The notes: generated by a model from the letters alone, not told the origin. Positions 47,704-58,393 are shown, numbered from the stretch's first letter. The stretch is 64,000 bases of DNA from Eutreptiella sp. 'Long Island Sound 2002' (GCA_964036045.1 OZ038385.1:33797129-33861128); one strand, 5' to 3'. Numbers and translations are program-made.

Positions 47704-48077
47704 TGTAATGAAACAGTGATACACACCCCAACGTGAGTCAGAGAGTGCGCGCACAGCAGAGATCGCGCGCACATTATGGATGATCATTTGCACGTTGTTG
47801 ATTGTTTATAATTAAACTCAGATCACGCTTTATTTATAAGATTGAACGCTCTGTGACTTGCAAAAGACGCTGCGAAGTAGGACAGAACTAACTGTGCATA
47901 ATGTTGTGAGTTTTCTGTACTACACTGCAGGGTCTTGCATTTTTAATGATGATTTGGACTCAATCTTGTATGTGCCATTGCTGATTGTGTATTCCGTGGG
48001 ATCCGGAGTCATTAGCCCAAAACTCTGCAATTTCGGAAATCTCAAACTAAGATGGAGGTTACACCAATCTCAAAACA
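47704..48077 (+). repeat. Inner element 3' LTR
   Basis: TGTAATGAAACAG...CTCAAAACA, 374 bp, followed by TSD ACTGA at 48078-48082. The ATG at 48052 belongs to this LTR and is not the start of the downstream gag fragment. Confidence 0.96.
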
Positions 48078-48762
48078 ACTGATTCTGTTGCGCAGCAAGA
48101 TCCCAGCGAAGACATGGTCAGAGTGCAAGGACACGCCAGCGCGCAAGGCCCTTACCCACAGCTACTCTGATCTACTAAGACTGCTTAAAGCCCTGTCTAT
48201 GGAGCGAGAGTCTGATCAAGCCGCCGACCGCCACGCGCACCTCAATTACGTGCAGTACAACGCTGAAGCCGAACTGTTTACTGGCGAAGGCAAAGGAGAA
48301 GGCAAAGGCGGTGGCAAAGGAAAAGGAAAAGGTCGAGGGCGAGGCGGTGGCAAAGGCAAAGGTGGAAGAGGCTGGCAATGGACGCAAGAACATCCTCCAC
48401 CTGCTTTCAAGGTTACCATCTACTGCAAATACTGTGGAAAAAGGAACCACGCAGCGTCGAACTGTTGGAAGAAGCAAAAGGATGACAAGAAACAACAAGA
48501 AGACTGGAATGCACAACAGCAAGCACCACAGCAAGGTCAACCTGTTAACCCCAAGCCGGCCGCGCAGCAATTTGCGAAGCCTGCGCCGAAGCCTGCACCT
48601 GCACCGAAGCCAGCACCGAATCCCGCTCCTACGGCAGCAGTACCTGAAGAGGAAGGAAGCAACAAAAAGAAGACGAAGCTGTTGTCCATGGAGAAGTACC
48701 TTCTCAAGCAGTGCGAGAAGCACGGGATTCCACTCAAGACCCTTCAGGCCGTACAGAAGTAG
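48078..48762 (+). pseudogene. gag: Outer element gag, 3' part with zinc knuckle
   Basis: Continues the frame interrupted at 34976. It contains the end of the capsid-like part, a Gly/Lys-rich stretch (GKGKGRGRGGGKGKG), a canonical CCHC knuckle CKYCGKRNHAASNC (C-x2-C-x4-H-x4-C), a Pro/Ala/Lys linker and a basic tail. Knuckles bind the packaged RNA. The frame ends in UAG at 48760-48762. Confidence 0.9.
48760..48762 (+). other. In-frame UAG between outer gag and pol (readthrough candidate)
   Basis: Fifteen sense codons separate this UAG from the Met at 48808, in the same frame. GGGACC starting 9 nt after the stop could pair with GGTCTC about 26 nt further on. The placement parallels 39488 in the inner element. 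Confidence 0.7.
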
Positions 48763-50428
48763 AGGGGTGGGACCTCGGGAAAGACGCTCTACGCGTGCCT
48801 GGTCTCAATGGGGGAGCAAAAGTATCATGGGTCACTCGACACGGGCGCCAGTAACAGCTTAGTGGCGGGGAGACTGGTGGAGCAAGGCCAGACGCAAATG
48901 GGTGAAATTTTCGAAGTCAAGGTTGGAAACGGAGCTGTACAGCTGACAAGTGGGGAGACAGAAGGAGTTGTTCACGTGGGAGAAGAGGACATCCCTTTCT
49001 CGTTCGCAACCTTCGACACCGACGCGTTCGACGTGATGCTGGGAAACGACTTCTTTGAAGCCAACCCGCACATCAAGTACCTCTCCCTGCAAGCGCCCCA
49101 CCATTTACTGGTTCAGAGACATGGGCAACTCGTGGAAGTCCCACTGAACGAGGACACCACACCAAAACCCTCCGTGCAGGTCATCCAAGGTCTGTCACTC
49201 AACTTAGGCGCGGACATGAAGCTGGAAGGTATGGTGGCCCTCCACGCGCAGCTCGCTCGTACTGAGAACTACAAACGTTCGACGGAGATGAAGAAACAAG
49301 GGTTTGCGGACTTATCTTTGGAAGGAGATCCGACGGGTTCAGACTTCATTGAGCTATTCGCTTCGAAGCAGAACGCAGACTCACAATTTTACTGCAACCG
49401 CAAGGACAACTCCGCCTTTTGGTACCATTGGGGGTGGCTACAAAGGTGGAAGCCGTTGTACGCAAATCCAAGGTTCTCCCAACTCCTACGAGTTCTGGTC
49501 AAAGTGGCGATCGACCGAGCGCGCTTAGTTTTAGTAGTACCAGAAGGGAAGAAATGGGAAAGTAAAGGAGCGAAGTGGAAAGAACTCCTCGAAAGACTGA
49601 CTATCTCGAAGATCATCCTACCCGACCTGCCGATGTAAAGCCAAGATGGGAGTGAAGAAATTTTACCGAAGCCTTCCTGGCGAACATGTCTCTATCTACT
49701 GGACGGGGATACCAAACCCGTACCGATGGAAGAACTCGACCAGGAGGAGGTACAGTGGGTCACAAGGCAGAACCGGGGTTGGGGAAAAGCAAAGATGCTC
49801 TCCAAATTCCCTGATCACCCTGATGTCAAATGGGAGGAACGAGAACCTGTCGTCAACGCTCCGACGCTGGACGTGGAAAGTGATAGCCAAGGAGAAGAGG
49901 AGACCTGTGCAGCAAACACAGGAGACAACACCAGGAATCCGAGAGTGTCGACGATCCCGATTCACAACTCCGAAGGGTACGAATCAGTGAAACGGGAAGA
50001 TTTGGTGGACGCACTACTACTCGAAACTGAACCTGACATACCTCCGCAGCGGGGACAACTCGATGACCAAGCCAAGTGCTTACTCGCCTTTGCGTGCATG
50101 GTGGCCGACAAGACGACCCACTCTGAGAAGAAGGATCCTCAGTGGGTGAAGCCCAGCAAGGACAGTTGGCCCATCGGGGAGCACGAGAAGGAGGATATCA
50201 AACAACTTCTCTTTCACCGCGTAGAACACCTACAAGAAAATCAGAAGAGAGAGCAATGGCGAGAAAAGCAACTGAAACTTAAGATGAAATGGGGTACGAG
50301 TGTCTATATCCCTGAAAACGACGATGATCCGTCAGCCTGTACCTGCCAGTATCAAGGACTGTGGGAGATGTCCCACGTGTGTCACTGCCACCAAGCGAGT
50401 ACTCTAACTCTGCGAGAAGTGCGTGAAC
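48763..50428 (+). pseudogene. pol: Outer pol, part 1: protease, methyltransferase-like domain, Cys/His linker
   Basis: Numbering from Met 48808. LDTGASNSLV (D11-T12-G13) is the retropepsin site and VMLGNDFF the later conserved strand. Residues about 178-276 hold IELFAS..N......YC, YANPRFSQLLRVLVKVA and LVLVVP, the methyltransferase-like module also seen at 26381 and in the inner pol; here the PP of NPPF is PR. A TAA at 49636 interrupts the frame, which continues in phase: LPKPSWRTCLYLLDG, an acidic stretch, and a Cys/His-rich linker (CTCQYQG...CHCH). The hAT-type MITE at 50429 then interrupts the coding region. Confidence 0.85.
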
Positions 50429-50823
50429 CAGGACGTTTTTTAATTGAGAAAAAAAAACGCAGGAGCGTCTGGTTACCAGCCATTTTTACATAGTGGGCAC
50501 TGTAGTTGTTATTTCTTGGTGGCCTCTGGATGGTTGCTGTTCTTTCCTGGTGGCCTCTGGATCCCCCCCCCCCCCTGCAAGCAGGCACACAAAGCATATC
50601 TGGCAATCGCAGCAAAATCGGAGGACATTGATGTGCACAGGGGAGCATACCTGTGAGGAAAGAAAAGGCAAATGGGGGAGAGGGTCGGGGCATAGCAAAG
50701 GTCAGCTCACTGGGTGCACCAGGCACAAACAGTGAACCGTACGAGACAAAGTTTTTCTACTACGCCAAGACCACGTTTTTTAACTAAAAAAAAAAAAAAT
50801 CTTGTCTGCTAAAAAACGTCCTG
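50429..50823. mobile_element. 395-bp hAT-type MITE
   Basis: The ends are inverted repeats of 14 bp (CAGGACGTTTTTTA and its complement), flanked by the 8-bp duplication GCGTGAAC (50421-50428 and 50824-50831). An 8-bp TSD with TIRs starting CAG is typical of hAT elements. There is no coding capacity. Removing 403 bp joins the pol frame in phase, so it entered a previously continuous ORF. Confidence 0.93.
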
Positions 50824-50831
50824 GCGTGAAC

Positions 50832-52009
50832 TACTGCAGGAATACGGCGATCAGAGCGCGAAAGAACATACTCACTGCTGCGCCGAGTGTCACGGAAGTC
50901 TCGACCTCTGTCAATTTCACCAAGTGGATGCTGACGAGATCAAGGAAGTACTTACACTCAACCAGGAGTTTGGGCAAACCAATCTGGCGGCGTCTGAGGA
51001 TTTTAAGAACAAGATCCAAGAACACGATCCCCGAGTCGCTGAAGTCCTCGCAAGGTACGAAGAAGCCTTCGGACCTTTACCACCTCCCGGGTCAAGCAAG
51101 AAACTGGTCAGAATGGACTTAGAGTTGAAGCCCGAGTACCAGGACCAGCGGATTACTTCGAGAGGTTACCCATGCTCTAAGGAGGACCAGGACGAGATCA
51201 TGAGGCAAGTCCTAGAGCTGGTGGAAGCGGGGATGTGCGAAGCCTAGAAGGACACGGAAATACCTGAGCACTGCTCGCCGTGTTTCTTGGTGGCCAAACC
51301 TGGATCGACAGCGAAAAGGCTAGTCGTCGACTATCGCAAGCTGAACAAAATGATCAAACTGCACGCCGGCAGTCTCCCTGTGATGGAAAACACCATCAAA
51401 AATGCCGCGTCGTGCAAGTTCAAGTCCAAGATGGACAAAAGATCAGGGTTTTGGCAAGTCGATTCGACCGAGCGTGCCAAGGAGTTGATGGCGTTTCGGA
51501 CACCAAACGGAAGGGTGTTCCGATGGCTGGTCATGCCCTTTGGTATCGCCAACGCCCCCGCGCTGCTCCAGGAGTTGATGAACCAGGTGCTCACCATCCT
51601 CAAGGAGCGACCCGCAGTCCAGGCGTTGCTCGAACGAGGAGCGGTTGCCGAAGCTCACATCGACGACGTGCTGCTAGGAACGAACTCGATCGAGGACCAC
51701 CTGCTGTTGCTGTCGGAGTTTTTTGACGTGTGTGTCGAGCGGAATCTCCGTATCAAACTGGAGAAATGCGGATTCCTCAAAACTGAGCTGGAGTACCTTG
51801 GATTCCGAGTGGGAGACGGTCACTGGGGACCGTGTGAGGACAAACTGAAGCCACTGATGGATTTTACGATCGATGGAGTCAAGGGGAAAGCCGAAGGAGT
51901 CAAGAAGATAAGGCAATTTATCGGTGGTTGCAACTTCTACAGGCGCCACGTGAGGAATTTCACTGAGTCCTCGGCTATACTGACCGACCTCATCAAAGAC
52001 AACACCTGA
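50832..52009 (+). pseudogene. pol: Outer pol, part 2: reverse transcriptase
   Basis: The frame resumes with the other half of the Cys/His linker (HCCAECHGSLDLCQFH) and reaches the RT entry (YEEAFGPLPPPG, LELKPEYQDQRITSRGYPCS). A TAG at 51245 interrupts. In phase after it come CFLVAKPGS, KRLVVDYRKLN, FKSKMDKRSGFWQV, FRWLVMPFGIANAPALLQ and the catalytic HIDDVLLGTNS, then the thumb and IRQFIGGCNFYRRHVRNF. A TGA at 52007 interrupts before WKWTDEE; CGA to TGA would explain it. Apart from the stops, catalytic residues are intact. Confidence 0.92.
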
Positions 52010-53155
52010 TGGAAATGGACAGACGAGGAGAAAAACAAGTTGGAGGAAATCTGCAAAGCAATACCTCTGGGAGTGCCACGGCCGAAAGGAGAGATTGTCT
52101 TCGTTTCGGACGGTTCGAACGTGGGCGGAGGCGGTACTCTCTTTCAATGGCAAGCGCTCCGACCTGAACAGTGTCACGAAATCGATGAAAGACTCAGAAC
52201 ACAAGGAGTGAACCGAGATGGCAGTTTGAAGCATTCGTACAACGAGGACGAATGGAGACTTGTTCCACTTGGACATTGGAATTGGAAGTGGAATGCAGCG
52301 CGCTCCGAGTACCACACGAACGAGCACGAACTGTTGGAAGGAGTACTGGTCCTCGCCAGTCAACAGAGGATCATTGGTAACAACCCAGTCACCTGGCTCT
52401 GTGATCAGGATTCGGTCAAGTACTTTATGGACTCACCGCCTCTCGAACAGAAGCGACTACGGCGATGGTGGGTATTCCTATCCCAACTACGACTAGCCGT
52501 TCACCACATCCAAGGACTCAAAAACGAGCTAAGCGATTACCTGAGCCGCAACTCGTTCGACGAACGCTTGGGGCAATCTTCCGAAGAAATGGCAAAGGAC
52601 GCGTTCGCCAAGATGGACGTGCAGCTCGACCTGTTCATGAAGACCACGCAACCGCAGAACAAATGGGGAAAGGAGAAACTGTTGAAGGATTACGCTTTGA
52701 TTATGAAGCAACTGCAACCAGGGCAGGTCAAGCTGATCGCCGGCGAGCAGTGGGCAATGACTAAAGACGCGCTGTACAAGGAAGATCGAGTCTGTGTACC
52801 TGAATCCCATCTTGAGGAAACACTTCGATGGAGCCACACGGTCAACGGTCATCCTGCAGTGCAGAGGTCCTTATGGTTTTTCGACCGCCGCTTTCACTGC
52901 AACAAGAATGAGTCAGAGAAGAAGAGACTTATGACCGAAGTGACCAAAGACTGCCACTGCATCCTGGGAAAACCCAACAGTCAAGTCGATCGCGGAGAAA
53001 TGGGAAACCTGCCCATACCTCATGTGGTGAACTCTGTCGTGTACCTCGACTTCATGTACCTGCCCCACTATGCTGGGCACAACTTTGCGTTGATGGTCAC
53101 GTGCGGGCTCCAGATTCGCGTGGGTCTTCCCTATGAACAAGAAGGCGGACAGTGA
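52010..53155 (+). pseudogene. pol: Outer pol, part 3: RNase H and integrase N-terminus
   Basis: In phase with part 2. IVFVSDGSNVGGGG is the RNase H entry with its first Asp. WLCDQDSVKYF and HHIQGLKNELSDYLSR are the later motifs. The integrase zinc-binding region follows (HTVNGHPAVQRSLWFFDRRFHC...CHC) and the first catalytic Asp lies in VVYLDFMYLP. Near 53130 one extra base shifts the frame; the false frame ends at 53155 while the true continuation is the frame opening at 53133. Confidence 0.9.
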
Positions 53156-54087
53156 AACCGTGCTGAAGACTTTGTTTGAAGAATGGATACAAGTCTATGG
53201 TTTACCGAAGGTCATCCACTCTGATCAGGACGTGCGCTTAACAGCAGCAGGCAACTGGTACAGGGGAGTACTGGAGACTCTTGGTTGCGAGATACAATTC
53301 GGTACGCCCTATCTACGCACCAAGAACGCACTCTGTGAGAGGCAAATCCGCTCCTTCGAAACAGTGATGCGGATCCTCATGGCGCAGGAGAAGGGGAGGA
53401 ACTGGTTGAGAGTCCTACCGTACGCAATATACCTGATGAACAACCAGGTGTCCACGCGTACTGGTTTCTCACCGCACGAGCTCTTCTTTGGTCGTCCTGG
53501 TTTCCACATGGAGTTTCCGACGCCGCAGGACGCGAATCCTAAGATGAAAGAGTGGATGGAGAAGCAAGCAACGTTGGCAAGCAAGGCCAAGGGACTGCTT
53601 CAGAGGATCAGAGAACGTGAGAACACACGCAGGAACCGTGGGCGCAAACCCGTCGAATACCAAATCGGAGACATGGTACTCGTGCACCACAAGAGGTTAC
53701 CGCGCTGGAAAAAGAACGATCTAGACCTACCCTACTATGGTCCTTTTATGGTCACGGATGTGGGTCCGAGTTCTGTTAAAGTACGCGCAAGCCCGAGGTT
53801 TGGGGGAGAGATCGAAGTCGGCTACCCTTTCCTCAAGAGGTACACCCTGATGGACGAGTACGACCTGGATTTGGAGGGTTTCGACGATGAAATGGCGGCT
53901 GAGGAGGATGAGCTCAACGACGATCAGGATGAGGACATGACGTCGGAGCTTGGCAGCGCGGAGGACTCTGATGGAGAAGGACAGCTGCCGGATATGGACG
54001 CGAAGGAGATGAAGGCAAAGGGTTTTTACAAGGTGGAAGCTATTCTGCGTTCGAAGTACAGGCATGGCTGGAGATTCTTGGTCAAGT
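53133..54087 (+). pseudogene. pol: Outer pol, part 4: integrase core and first half of chromodomain
   Basis: KKADSETVLKTLFEEW, the second Asp in VIHSDQD and the Glu in ALCERQIRSFE complete the DDE core. TRTGFSPHELFFGR and VEYQIGDMVLVHHKRLPRW lead into the C-terminal beta-barrel (YGPFMVTDVG). An acidic spacer (DDEMAAEEDELNDDQDED) precedes FYKVEAILRSKYRHGWRFLVK, the first half of a chromodomain. The apparent TAG at 54087 is created by the TIR element inserted at 54088; the domain resumes at 58221. Confidence 0.93.
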
Positions 54088-54107
54088 AGATTCGGGCCAC
54101 GCGCAGG

Positions 54108-54592
54108 CGACAGTGAAACTGCGGCCAGGAGCGACAGGAAGGCGACAGGGTGGCGACAGGAAGACGACAGGGTGGCGACAGGAAGACGACAGGCCAGCGG
54201 CAGGAAAGCGGCAGGGAAGCGACAGGAAGCGACAGGCAGGCGATAGGAAGGCGACAGGGGAGGTGCGACAGGAGGGCGACAGGAGGGCGACAGGGCGGCG
54301 ACAGGGTGGCGACAGGGAGACGACAGGGAAGCGACAGGAAACAAGACATAGCGACAGGATAAGCGACAGGAAAGCGACAGGAACACGACAGGAGGGCAAC
54401 AGGGCTAGCAGCGACACGGAAGCGAAAGGGAAGCGACAGGAGAAAGTGACAGGAGAGCAACAGGAGAGCGACAGGAGAGCGACAGGAGAGCGGCAGGGTG
54501 TTTTTATGCGACAGGAAGGCGACAGGAAGGCGACAGGAAGGCGACAGGGGTGCGACAGGAGAGCGACAGGCCTGTGGAAGACAACAAGTGGG
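54108..54592 (+). repeat. Left subterminal array of GCGACAGG units
   Basis: About 40 imperfect units, mostly 11 bp (GGCGACAGG plus two variable bases). Reading frames through it (Arg/Gln/Gly repeats, or Pro/Ser/Cys repeats on the minus strand) are artefacts. Confidence 0.95.
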
Positions 54593-55036
54593 TCAAAATA
54601 GTACATGGATTTTTATACAGGTGGATATATGTAAAGAAAATGAGAACCAATGTTTTACATTTATTTGGATTCTTATGGAGATGTCATTTCATTGTTAGAT
54701 GGATAAACTTTTAGCGTTTGGTGAATTTTCATCTTTTATCGATTCATTCCCCAGGTAGATTTCGCCTGAAACTGAGAACTAAATGATAAACATAAGTGTC
54801 AACTGCAAACCTTCCCGATCAGCAATGACCCCGACAGGTCCCGACAGCAAGAACTCGTCCCGACAGCAAGAACGTTTATTTATGCAAGCATTTCATTGAG
54901 TTAATCCAAAAATTGTTTCTGGTTGCGTTTTTGTCCTCTTCTTTTCACATTTTCTGTTTATAGTTTCTGTTATGAACATGCTCTCCGTTATCTCAGACAA
55001 GGCCGCAAGAAGAAGAAACAAGAAAGAAAAGGTACT

Positions 55037-55061
55037 TGTGTGTGTGTGTGTGTGTGTGTGT
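55037..55061. repeat. (GT)n microsatellite
   Basis: About 12 GT units within the TIR element, inside the possible intron upstream of the exon-like block at 55187. Confidence 0.95.
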
Positions 55062-55186
55062 ACAACGCCCGCAAAGCAGAGCGCAGCACCATTCAGCACC
55101 GTACGGCACAGCACAGCACAATTCAGCACCGCACGGCACAGCACAGCACAGCACAACTCAGCACCCCACTAATCTTCAACCTGCAG

Positions 55187-55572
55187 CGACACGCTGAAGC
55201 AAATGACGGAGCAGTTTGAGAACACACAAACACAACTGGTTGATCAAGTCCAGGTAATTCACTTTGCCAAAGTGCACTGCTTTTTCAGTTTGCCGCTTCC
55301 TCTCTTTCAAACAATGAACCACTATCTCAGACTATTATGAACAGTCTGTTGACGCAGTTTGACGATCTGAAGACTTTAACGGCTGATGCTGTCGACGCTG
55401 CTTGCGCAGAACTGAATGTATGTCGCAGAGGGTAGTAGCGTCGAGGGCTTACACGTGCTTCGCACTTGTGCATTTTCAGGATTTGCACAAGGAAAACGTT
55501 GAGAACGATTTGCAAGTTTGCCGCACACGAGAGGACACACGGGGCCTGCTCGACGCCATCGCCAACGGTTGA
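55187..55572 (+). pseudogene. Possible captured host gene fragment, three exon-like blocks
   Basis: Blocks 55187-55253, 55289-55417 and 55480-55572 are separated by GT-AG intervals of 35 and 62 nt and join in one phase to an in-frame TGA. The encoded peptide is helix-like and heptad-rich (LKQMTEQFENTQTQLVDQVQ; LLTQFDDLKTLTADAVDAA; DLHKENVENDL), like part of a coiled-coil protein. The first block follows an acceptor-like CTGCAG. I cannot name the parent gene. A 35-nt intron is very short, so one junction may be wrong. Gene capture by a DNA transposon is the simplest reading. Confidence 0.35.
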
Positions 55573-57590
55573 GACTGTTGCGCATCACTGTGATCTTGCA
55601 CTGCTGACTGCGCCTATGCTGCCTGAAAGCTTAACGATGACAAGCATTTCGTAGTGCCAGGCACGCGCGTGGCTGTGTGTGCCTGTGCTGCCTTGGGACA
55701 ACCGAGAGCCTTGGACTTTATCAGCTTTGTGGACTTCTTTGGTTGCTGTGGGGGCAATTGCATCCTTTGTTCTGTCGGATGATCGTGTGGAGGTTTGGGG
55801 ATTTTTTCCAGCTTTCTCTATCTGGCACTGGTGTTCAAGCACACGGGAAGGGGTGTACGATGTGCCGAAATTTGGACAGTGCCTGGGGGCCGGTGTGGTA
55901 TCGTAATAAGAGGATCACTTGGTTGCTCTGAAGTGGGTGTGCAACGCAAACTCACCTTTTCGTGGTGATTGTTTGGAAACGCACCCACAAGGTAAGTTGA
56001 GTGTAGCACAATTGAACTTCAACCACCCTCTTTTCTCTGAGTGTTTGTTTGTTGGACTTTTGAGCGTGCACAAAGAGGCAGTGATGTTTAATCGCCCAGC
56101 CAGCACCATGAAGCATATTCAAGGCCAAAGGATGTCTCTCTGCTTCGTTTCTGGTTGCATGGTGCCCTGGTGGTCAAGGCAAGTACCTGTTTTGCTAAGA
56201 GGGCCCAGTGTTCCTGATGTATTTCTGTGCGTGCAACAGTACAGTTTGGGTGAAAATATCTTGGGTAAAGATTATGCCCCAGTGTTCCGAACGGTGGGTA
56301 ATCTCTCCCGCCTACAATATTTCAATCTCTGTATCTTTTCAGGCCCACCGCCAAGACCCTGTCTTAAATGCATGGGATTCCACACACTGCCCAGTGGGGG
56401 AGCAAATCTAAGAGGTGGTGTTACAATGCTGACCACCATTCCTGATGACCAACATTAGGTGTAACATAGATCTCCACCCTTGGATAGATCATTTTTCATC
56501 AGGCCCAGGGGGCGTTGTAGCATGCGGTGGGTGGGTGGTAGTCCAAATAGTGTTCAGTTCAGTGTTGAAGGTTTGGAAGTTATTCTCCCAAATACGCTAA
56601 GTGGATCATTGAAAGAACAGTGCAAGGCATAGATAAAAAAAGTGTAGCGCGTTTCAAAATGTTTTACGTGCAAAGTAGAAGAAAATCAATGTAGAGTTTC
56701 AAAGATGATACGATGGAATGGTAGCAAAAAACACATTGCAACAGCTTGCAAAATATTTTACGTGCAAAGTCTAGAAAAATAATACATGGTTTTTAAAAAA
56801 CACCAATTCTACAGGTACGTGACCAGGAGTAGGATCTGTATGAAATTACGGAGGCAAAACTAGTGGTCGGGGCGCGAAAAAGGGTTAAATTTCGGCTGCA
56901 AAATTTGCCTCATGGGGGTAGGGCCTAAATTTAAAGGTCTAAAATTGGTCATTCCGTTGTAGCACAAGCGTCATCAGAAAGCACCATGAATAGCGTCAGC
57001 ACTCACATCATTAGGTTTGCACGTGTTGCAGAGCTGAGCGCAGACTCTGTATCATTGATCCCTGTTGGTAGTTTCCAACGCTCTGGGTGTTCATGCCATG
57101 CCAGAGTGCTTGAGCAATCCAATGGTATGCCATTCCGTTGGAAGTGCACGGCGACCTGGGCACATCCTCACTCCTTCGCATTCTTGGACGAGTACGTGCA
57201 TTCTCCAACATCAAGAAGTTTGGCCTTTTTCATCGAGTTAAGAGCCAAGGTGGATCATACGAATAGAATGAGTTGACCTACCTTTTCTTGGCGGCGTGTG
57301 TACTACATAATTGTGAGATTCAGTTTGATTTGCAAAATGATTGCGAGCCTACAGCTGAGCGGCCATGCAAATGTGCATAGTAGATCACCAAGGGTGTTAG
57401 GAATCTATGATTGTCAACCAATGCAAATGATTGGACCATCGATCTGCGATTTGCATCATTGCTTTGCACGCCTTTGGGGAGGTTTGCTAAGGCGAGATCT
57501 GACAATTTGGCATGAACAAAGAACATTTTTGTTACTATCGAACTGCCTGTTTGAGGTGTTTGTGGCTTTCGATCGATAGGGTAACACATT
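55573..57590. other. Interior of the 4.1-kb TIR element, unassigned
   Basis: No transposase motif or other domain recognised; frames are short. 56600-56800 is A/T-rich. Confidence 0.5.
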
Positions 57591-57591
57591 G

Positions 57592-58203
57592 GGCGACAGG
57601 GAGGCGACAGGGAGGCGACAGGGAGGCGACAGGAAGGCGACAGGCAAGCGACAGGAAAGCGACAGCCTAGCGACAGGAGAGCGACAGGTTACCAGGTTGG
57701 GCGACAGGGAGGCGACAGGGAGGCGACAGGGAGGCGAGAGGGAGGCGGCAGGAAGACGACAGGCAAGCGACAGGCAAGCGACAGGCAAGCAACATGAGAG
57801 CGACAGGTTACCACATCGGGCGACAGGGAGGCGACAGGGAGGCGACAGGGAGGCGGCAGGAAGATGACAGGCAAGCGACAGGAGGGCGACAGGGAGGCAA
57901 CAGGAAATAGCGACAGGAGAGCGACAGGAGGGAACGACAGGAGAGCGAAAGGGGAGCGACAGGAAGGCGCCAGGCAAAAATTAGCATGGCGACAGGAAAC
58001 AACAGGAAGCGACAGGAAGCGACAGGATAGCGACAGGAGGGCGGCAGGAAAGCGACAGGGAAGCGGCAGGGGAGCGACAGAGAGCGACAGGGGAGCGACA
58101 GGAGAGCGACAGGCAAGCGACAGGGGGGCGACACGGGGCTAAAAGTGCCAAAACAGCGACAGGGAGGCGACAGGGAGGCGACAGGATGGCGACAGGAGAG
58201 CGA
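57592..58203 (+). repeat. Right subterminal array of GCGACAGG units
   Basis: About 50 imperfect units of the same 11-bp family and the same orientation as the left array, so the two arrays are direct and not inverted copies. Confidence 0.95.
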
Positions 58204-58217
58204 GGTGGCCCGAATCT

Positions 58218-58393
58218 AGTGGGAGGGTTACTCCATGGCAGAGGCAACGTGCGAACCCTACACGGCGTTTTTTTTGGACCAAGGAAACGTGAGTTCGGTA
58301 TTTCGGGACTACTGCCACGCCAACGAATTGCAGAAAGTGCTCAAACTAGCGGAGATCAAGAGTAAGAAGGAGCACGGAAAGCACAACAAGTAA
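58218..58393 (+). pseudogene. pol: Outer pol, part 5: second half of chromodomain and C-terminus
   Basis: Immediately after the TIR element the frame resumes with WEGYSMAEATCEP, the second half of the chromodomain core (consensus W.GY....TWEP; here the second Trp is Cys). It ends in a helix (VSSVFRDYC) and a Lys-rich tail, stopping at TAA 58391-58393. It overlaps the 3' end of the antisense ORF. Confidence 0.9.

Larger units (their letters stand above)
34977..48077 (+). mobile_element. Inner 13.1-kb chromodomain LTR retrotransposon with dUTPase
   Basis: LTRs at 34977-35361 (385 bp) and 47704-48077 (374 bp) begin TG and end CA. They differ at four positions plus an 11-bp expansion near the start of the left copy. 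The element is flanked by the TSD ACTGA (34972-34976 and 48078-48082). Order: primer site, very long gag, UAG, protease, Cys/His region, dUTPase, methyltransferase-like domain, RT, RNase H, integrase, chromodomain, about 1.2 kb of non-coding DNA, polypurine tract, LTR. In-frame stops at 36419, 43628, 44102 and 46013/46016, and a frameshift in the chromodomain, make this copy defective. 13.1 kb is long for the family, mainly because of gag and the added pol domains. Confidence 0.96.
54088..58217. mobile_element. 4,130-bp TIR element with 11-bp subterminal arrays, in the chromodomain
   Basis: Ends are 13-bp inverted repeats (AGATTCGGGCCAC / GTGGCCCGAATCT) flanked by AGT (54085-54087 and 58218-58220). 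Removing it with one AGT rejoins the chromodomain codons in phase. Both ends carry long arrays of about 11-bp GGCGACAGG-type units in the same orientation. The interior has a short GT microsatellite, CAGCAC-type repeats and a small exon-like gene fragment, but no recognised transposase. A 3-bp TSD and subterminal repeats recall CACTA elements, yet the termini are not CACTA, so the family is uncertain. Confidence 0.9.

Noticed and set aside
48052-48077. ATG at 48052 as start of a separate zinc-knuckle gene
   Set aside because: It lies in the inner element's 3' LTR; the downstream frame is the continuation of the outer gag.
36419-52009. Alternative genetic code explaining the in-frame stops
   Set aside because: TAA, TAG and TGA all occur in frame and all three also end ORFs normally, so no single reassignment fits.
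54026-54606. ORFs with Gly-Asp-Arg-Gln repeats (plus) or Pro-Cys-Ser repeats (minus), also at 57456-58247
   Set aside because: Translations of the 11-bp arrays; several frames are open at once.
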